Source: Ilumatobacteraceae bacterium (GTDB taxonomy: Bacteria; Actinomycetota; Acidimicrobiia; Acidimicrobiales; Ilumatobacteraceae). From it: DNA of 9,604 nt. The notes beneath the pieces are model-generated. The model saw only the letters and a program-made list of their open reading frames with translations. It did no database searches and was not told the origin of the DNA. Within the stretch, counting starts at the first letter, position 1, and the number at the start of each line of letters is the position of its first letter. The translations under genes were made by a program, and so were the position numbers. The DNA lies in contig SKFX01000043.1 in the NCBI GenBank assembly GCA_007117775.1, positions 1 through 9,604 on the forward strand, given 5' to 3'. Below are positions 7,269 to 9,604 of this stretch, piece by piece.

Positions 7269-7709
7269 ATGGCAACTCCAGAGGGCATGGTCGAACTCAG
7301 CGCCGAAGAGAGTTGGGCGCTGCTCGATGACAACGTCCGCGTCGGCGGAGCGGTCGGCCGGGTCGCGGTGGCGATCATGAACCATCCCGACGTCTTTCCG
7401 GTGAACTATGCCGTCGACCACTCCGCTGGAGCGCCCTCGGTGGTGTTCCGCACCGCAGAGGGGACCAAGCTCGCCGCCGCGGTGCTCGGCACAGCGGTGG
7501 CGTTCGAGATCGACGGCTATGACCCGATCGCCGGGGAGGCGTGGAGCGTCGTGCTGAAGGGCCAGGCCCATGAGGTCGAGAGCATCCACGGCGTGTTCGA
7601 CACCGATGAGATGCCGATCTTCCCGTGGCATTCGGGCCCCAAACACCGCGTTGTGCGGATCGTCGCCGAGGAGGTCTCAGGCCGTCGATTCTTCGTCGCC
7701 GGCACCTGA
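7269..7709 (+). CDS. Small PPOX-fold flavin-binding protein (pyridoxamine 5'-phosphate oxidase family)
   Basis: At 146 residues this has the usual length of the single-domain PPOX-like split-barrel proteins common in actinobacteria. Typical elements in order are GRVAV (30-34), PVNYAVD (44-50), FRTAEGTKL (60-68), VAFEIDG (77-83) and WSVVLKGQA (92-100). The FRTAEGTKL and WSVVLKG strands are those expected around the FMN or F420 phosphate in this fold. It probably acts as a cytoplasmic dimeric flavin- or deazaflavin-dependent oxidoreductase. The family is diverse, and substrate and cofactor cannot be fixed here; PdxH itself is longer and is unlikely. ATG 7269 is chosen for its position relative to the -10-like TACGCT; ATG 7287 is an alternative. 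The gene is divergent from the unknown - strand gene. Confidence 0.85.
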   Translation: MATPEGMVELSAEESWALLDDNVRVGGAVGRVAVAIMNHPDVFPVNYAVDHSAGAPSVVFRTAEGTKLAAAVLGTAVAFEIDGYDPIAGEAWSVVLKGQAHEVESIHGVFDTDEMPIFPWHSGPKHRVVRIVAEEVSGRRFFVAGT

Positions 7710-7738
7710 GGTCTGACAGATGCTGCAGGCCCTCGGGA

Positions 7739-7767
7739 CTGAACGGCGCCGCCGGGCAGACTAGGGT
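7739..7767 (+). promoter_or_regulatory. Candidate sigma-70-type promoter for the ABC ATPase gene
   Basis: CTGAAC (7739-7744) and TAGGGT (7762-7767) are separated by 17 bases, resembling TTGACN and TANNNT. Predicted transcription start is near 7774, giving a leader of about 29 bases before the GGAGG ribosome binding site (7793-7797). This suggests the ATPase is transcribed independently of the PPOX gene 93 bases upstream. Confidence 0.42.
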
Positions 7768-7802
7768 TTGAAGGGGCGCAACTCTCTGCGACGGAGGCGA
7801 CG

Positions 7803-8975
7803 ATGGCAACGGTGGAACTCTCCCAGATCAACAAGGTCTACGACAATGGATTCCAAGCGATCCATGACCTCGATCTGAAGATCGAGGATCAGGAGTTCCT
7901 GGTCCTCGTCGGACCATCGGGATGCGGTAAATCAACTGCGTTGCGGATGGTGGCTGGTCTCGAGACGATCACCTCGGGGGAGATGAGGATCGGCGAGCGA
8001 TTGGTCAACGATGTCGAGCCCAAGGACCGCGATATCGCCATGGTCTTCCAGAACTATGCGCTGTATCCGCATATGTCGGTGTATGACAACATCGGCTTCG
8101 CCCTCAAGCTTGCCAAAGTCCCCAAAGATGAGATCGATGCCCGGGTGCGCAAGGCGGCGTCGATCCTCGAACTCGAGGCCAATCTCGACCGCAAACCCGG
8201 CCAATTGTCCGGTGGTCAACGCCAGCGTGTCGCGATGGGCCGCGCCATCGTGCGCCAGCCCGCCGCGTTCTTGATGGATGAGCCCCTGTCGAACCTCGAT
8301 GCGAAGTTGCGGGTGCAGATGCGCGCCGAGATCGCCGCATTGCAGCGCGAGCTCGGTGTCACGACGATGTACGTCACCCACGACCAGGTCGAGGCGATGA
8401 CGATGGGCGACCGGGTGGCGGTCATCAAGGACGGCTACCTGCAGCAGGTCGACACGCCCCAGACCCTCTATGACCGGCCCGATAATGTCTTCGTCGCCGC
8501 CTTCATCGGCTCACCGTCGATGAACCTCTATGAAGCCGCACTGCGCATCGAGGGTGAACAGGCGATGGTCACCATCGGGTCACAGTCGGTGGTGCTGGCC
8601 CCGACGGTGCTGTCGACACGCCCGGCATTGCGCCATTATGCGGATCGACCGGTGATCATCGGGATCCGCCCCGAGGACTTCGAGGATGTCGCCATGGAGA
8701 CCGAGGTGCCCGCCGAACGCAGGATCACCGCACCGGTATCGCTGATCGAAGCGCTCGGTTCGGAACTGATGGTGCATTTCTCGATCGACGCCAAAGTGGT
8801 CGACTCCGGCGATCCCGATGCGCCCGCCGAGCGCGGGATCGAGGGCGCTGCCAATGCCGTCGGCCGGTTCAACCCTCGGTCGAGGGTCCGCATGGGCGAG
8901 ACCGCTGAGATCGCAGTCGACACCGAGCAGATGCACTTCTTCGACCCTGAGACGCGCCTCGCCATCTGGTCCTGA
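7803..8975 (+). CDS. ABC transporter ATP-binding protein, MalK/UgpC/MsiK class
   Basis: This complete 390-residue ATPase would energise a carbohydrate-type ABC importer at the inner face of the membrane. The nucleotide-binding domain has Walker A GPSGCGKST (37-45), Q-loop Gln83 in FQNYALYP, signature LSGGQRQRV (135-143), Walker B AFLMDE with Glu160, D-loop SNLD (163-166) and H-loop His193 in VTHDQ. Residues about 240-390 form the MalK-type C-terminal OB-fold region (IIGIRPEDF at 285-293, FFDPETRLAIW near the end). That region is somewhat extended around 330-360 by an acidic, Ala/Gly-rich insert. ATG 7803 has GGAGG five bases upstream. No permease or solute-binding protein gene lies beside it in the window. 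It may therefore serve one or more importers encoded elsewhere, as MsiK does in Streptomyces. The sugar or glycerol-phosphate substrate is not determinable. Confidence 0.95.
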   Translation: MATVELSQINKVYDNGFQAIHDLDLKIEDQEFLVLVGPSGCGKSTALRMVAGLETITSGEMRIGERLVNDVEPKDRDIAMVFQNYALYPHMSVYDNIGFALKLAKVPKDEIDARVRKAASILELEANLDRKPGQLSGGQRQRVAMGRAIVRQPAAFLMDEPLSNLDAKLRVQMRAEIAALQRELGVTTMYVTHDQVEAMTMGDRVAVIKDGYLQQVDTPQTLYDRPDNVFVAAFIGSPSMNLYEAALRIEGEQAMVTIGSQSVVLAPTVLSTRPALRHYADRPVIIGIRPEDFEDVAMETEVPAERRITAPVSLIEALGSELMVHFSIDAKVVDSGDPDAPAERGIEGAANAVGRFNPRSRVRMGETAEIAVDTEQMHFFDPETRLAIWS

Positions 8976-9002
8976 CCGGCCTCGTCGTCGGCGGATCGGC
9001 GA

Positions 9003-9604
9003 TCAGGCAACGGGTGTGATCGGTGCGTGGTCGAGCTGGTCGAGCACCAAGGCGCCGAAGCGTTCACATTCGTCATCATGGGGGTATCCCGACAGGATGA
9101 ACGCGCCCACCCCGGCGTCGCGGTAGGCCTCGAGCTTGGTGAGCACCTGGTCGGGGTCGCCGACGATCGCAGCACCAGCTCCGCTGCGCGCCCGCCCGAT
9201 CCCGGTCCACAGCTGGTCCTCGACGTAGCCGTCGGCATCGGACTCTTCACGCAGTTGTGCCTGGCGCTGCACCCCCACCGATGCCGCATCGAGCGAACGC
9301 GAGCGGATGGCCGCACCGGTGGCATCATCGAGCCTCGACACCAGACGCACCGCCGCGTCGCGTGCCTGAGCTTCGGTCTCGCGCACGATGACGTGCACCC
9401 GCAGACCACATCTCAGCGAACGGCCGTGGGCCGCGGCGCGCGACTCCATCTCTGCAACGGTGGCGCGCACCCCCTCCACGGTGTCGGGCCAGGTCAAGAA
9501 CACATCGCCATGGCGGGCGGCGACGTCCTTCGCGTGATCGGAGAATCCACCGAAGTACATCGGCGGACAGGTGCCAGACACCGTCGTGATCCGGGGCGGG
9601 TCGA
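9003..9604 (-). CDS. LLM-class flavin-dependent monooxygenase, SsuD-like, N-terminal part missing
   Basis: The frame is open from the right edge of the window to the stop at 9003-9005, giving 199 C-terminal residues of a protein normally about 350-380 long. GTG at 9579-9581 is not taken as the start because the frame continues upstream (DPPRITTVSG) and the family's N-terminal barrel half is absent. Diagnostic segments are PPMYFGGFSDHAKDVAARHG and DVFLTW, then LRVHVIVRETEAQARDAA, the QLWTGIGRARSGAGAAIVGD loop and LSGYPHDDECERFG. These match the C-terminal half of alkanesulfonate monooxygenases (SsuD), which use reduced FMN and oxygen to release sulfite from sulfonates. Related luciferase-like enzymes act on other sulfur compounds or use F420, so the substrate is unproven. 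It is convergent with the ABC ATPase gene, 27 bases apart, with no strong terminator seen between them. Confidence 0.88.
   Translation of the reverse strand, partial: DPPRITTVSGTCPPMYFGGFSDHAKDVAARHGDVFLTWPDTVEGVRATVAEMESRAAAHGRSLRCGLRVHVIVRETEAQARDAAVRLVSRLDDATGAAIRSRSLDAASVGVQRQAQLREESDADGYVEDQLWTGIGRARSGAGAAIVGDPDQVLTKLEAYRDAGVGAFILSGYPHDDECERFGALVLDQLDHAPITPVA

Noticed and set aside
7704..7712. ACCT-G-AGGT inverted repeat at the end of the PPOX gene as a terminator or operator
   Set aside because: The arms are very short, it overlaps the stop codon and has no T-tract; a chance occurrence is likely.
8976..9002. Terminator between the ABC ATPase and SsuD-like genes
   Set aside because: The 27-base gap has only weak GC-rich self-complementarity and no T-tract on either strand.
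9579..9581. GTG as start of the SsuD-like gene
   Set aside because: The frame stays open to the window edge and the family's N-terminal half is missing, so the gene is simply cut by the window.

Overview
The window comes from a GC-rich actinobacterium. Codon third positions are mostly G or C, starts and stops overlap as in compact actinobacterial operons, and several families present (circularly permuted ATP-grasp with alpha-E proteins, a small PPOX-fold flavoprotein, a MalK/MsiK-type ATPase, an SsuD-like LLM enzyme) are common there. A lineage such as Acidimicrobiia is possible, but I cannot place it from sequence alone. Unusually for a GC-rich genome, Asp and Tyr codons often end in T while Phe and Ile codons end almost only in C.

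Positions 1-5154 hold one tightly coupled + strand operon. It starts with the 3' part of a circularly permuted type 2 ATP-grasp ligase (start outside the window). Next come a stand-alone alpha-E domain protein, a 755-residue fusion of a second, degenerate ATP-grasp-like region to a second alpha-E domain, and a transglutaminase-like cysteine peptidase or transferase with an intact Cys-His-Asp triad. All three junctions are 1- or 4-base stop/start overlaps. This gene set is known from comparative genomics as a predicted peptide-bond-forming or peptide-tagging system. As far as I know its product and substrate are not established. The ATP-grasp half of the fusion lacks the ATP-binding lysine segment and has lost the EDN and SSQGGGSKD motifs, so it looks like a pseudoenzyme paired with the active enzyme of the first gene.

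An MFS transporter (5196-6530, +) follows after 41 bases, which contain a hairpin with an AT-rich palindromic loop. It could export the operon's product or be unrelated. A convergent gene of unknown function with a very basic C-terminal tail lies at 6583-7197 (-). It is divergent from a small PPOX-family flavoprotein gene (7269-7709, +). The 71-base gap between these two holds possible leaderless-type -10 elements in both directions.

Positions 7803-8975 (+) encode a complete MalK/UgpC/MsiK-class ABC ATPase with its own candidate promoter and a good ribosome binding site, but no permease or binding-protein gene is in view. The window ends with the 3' part of an SsuD-like LLM-class flavin-dependent monooxygenase on the - strand (9003-9604), convergent with the ATPase gene. 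I saw no RNA genes, insertion sequences, CRISPR arrays or phage genes, and there is no gene-free stretch over 100 bases.
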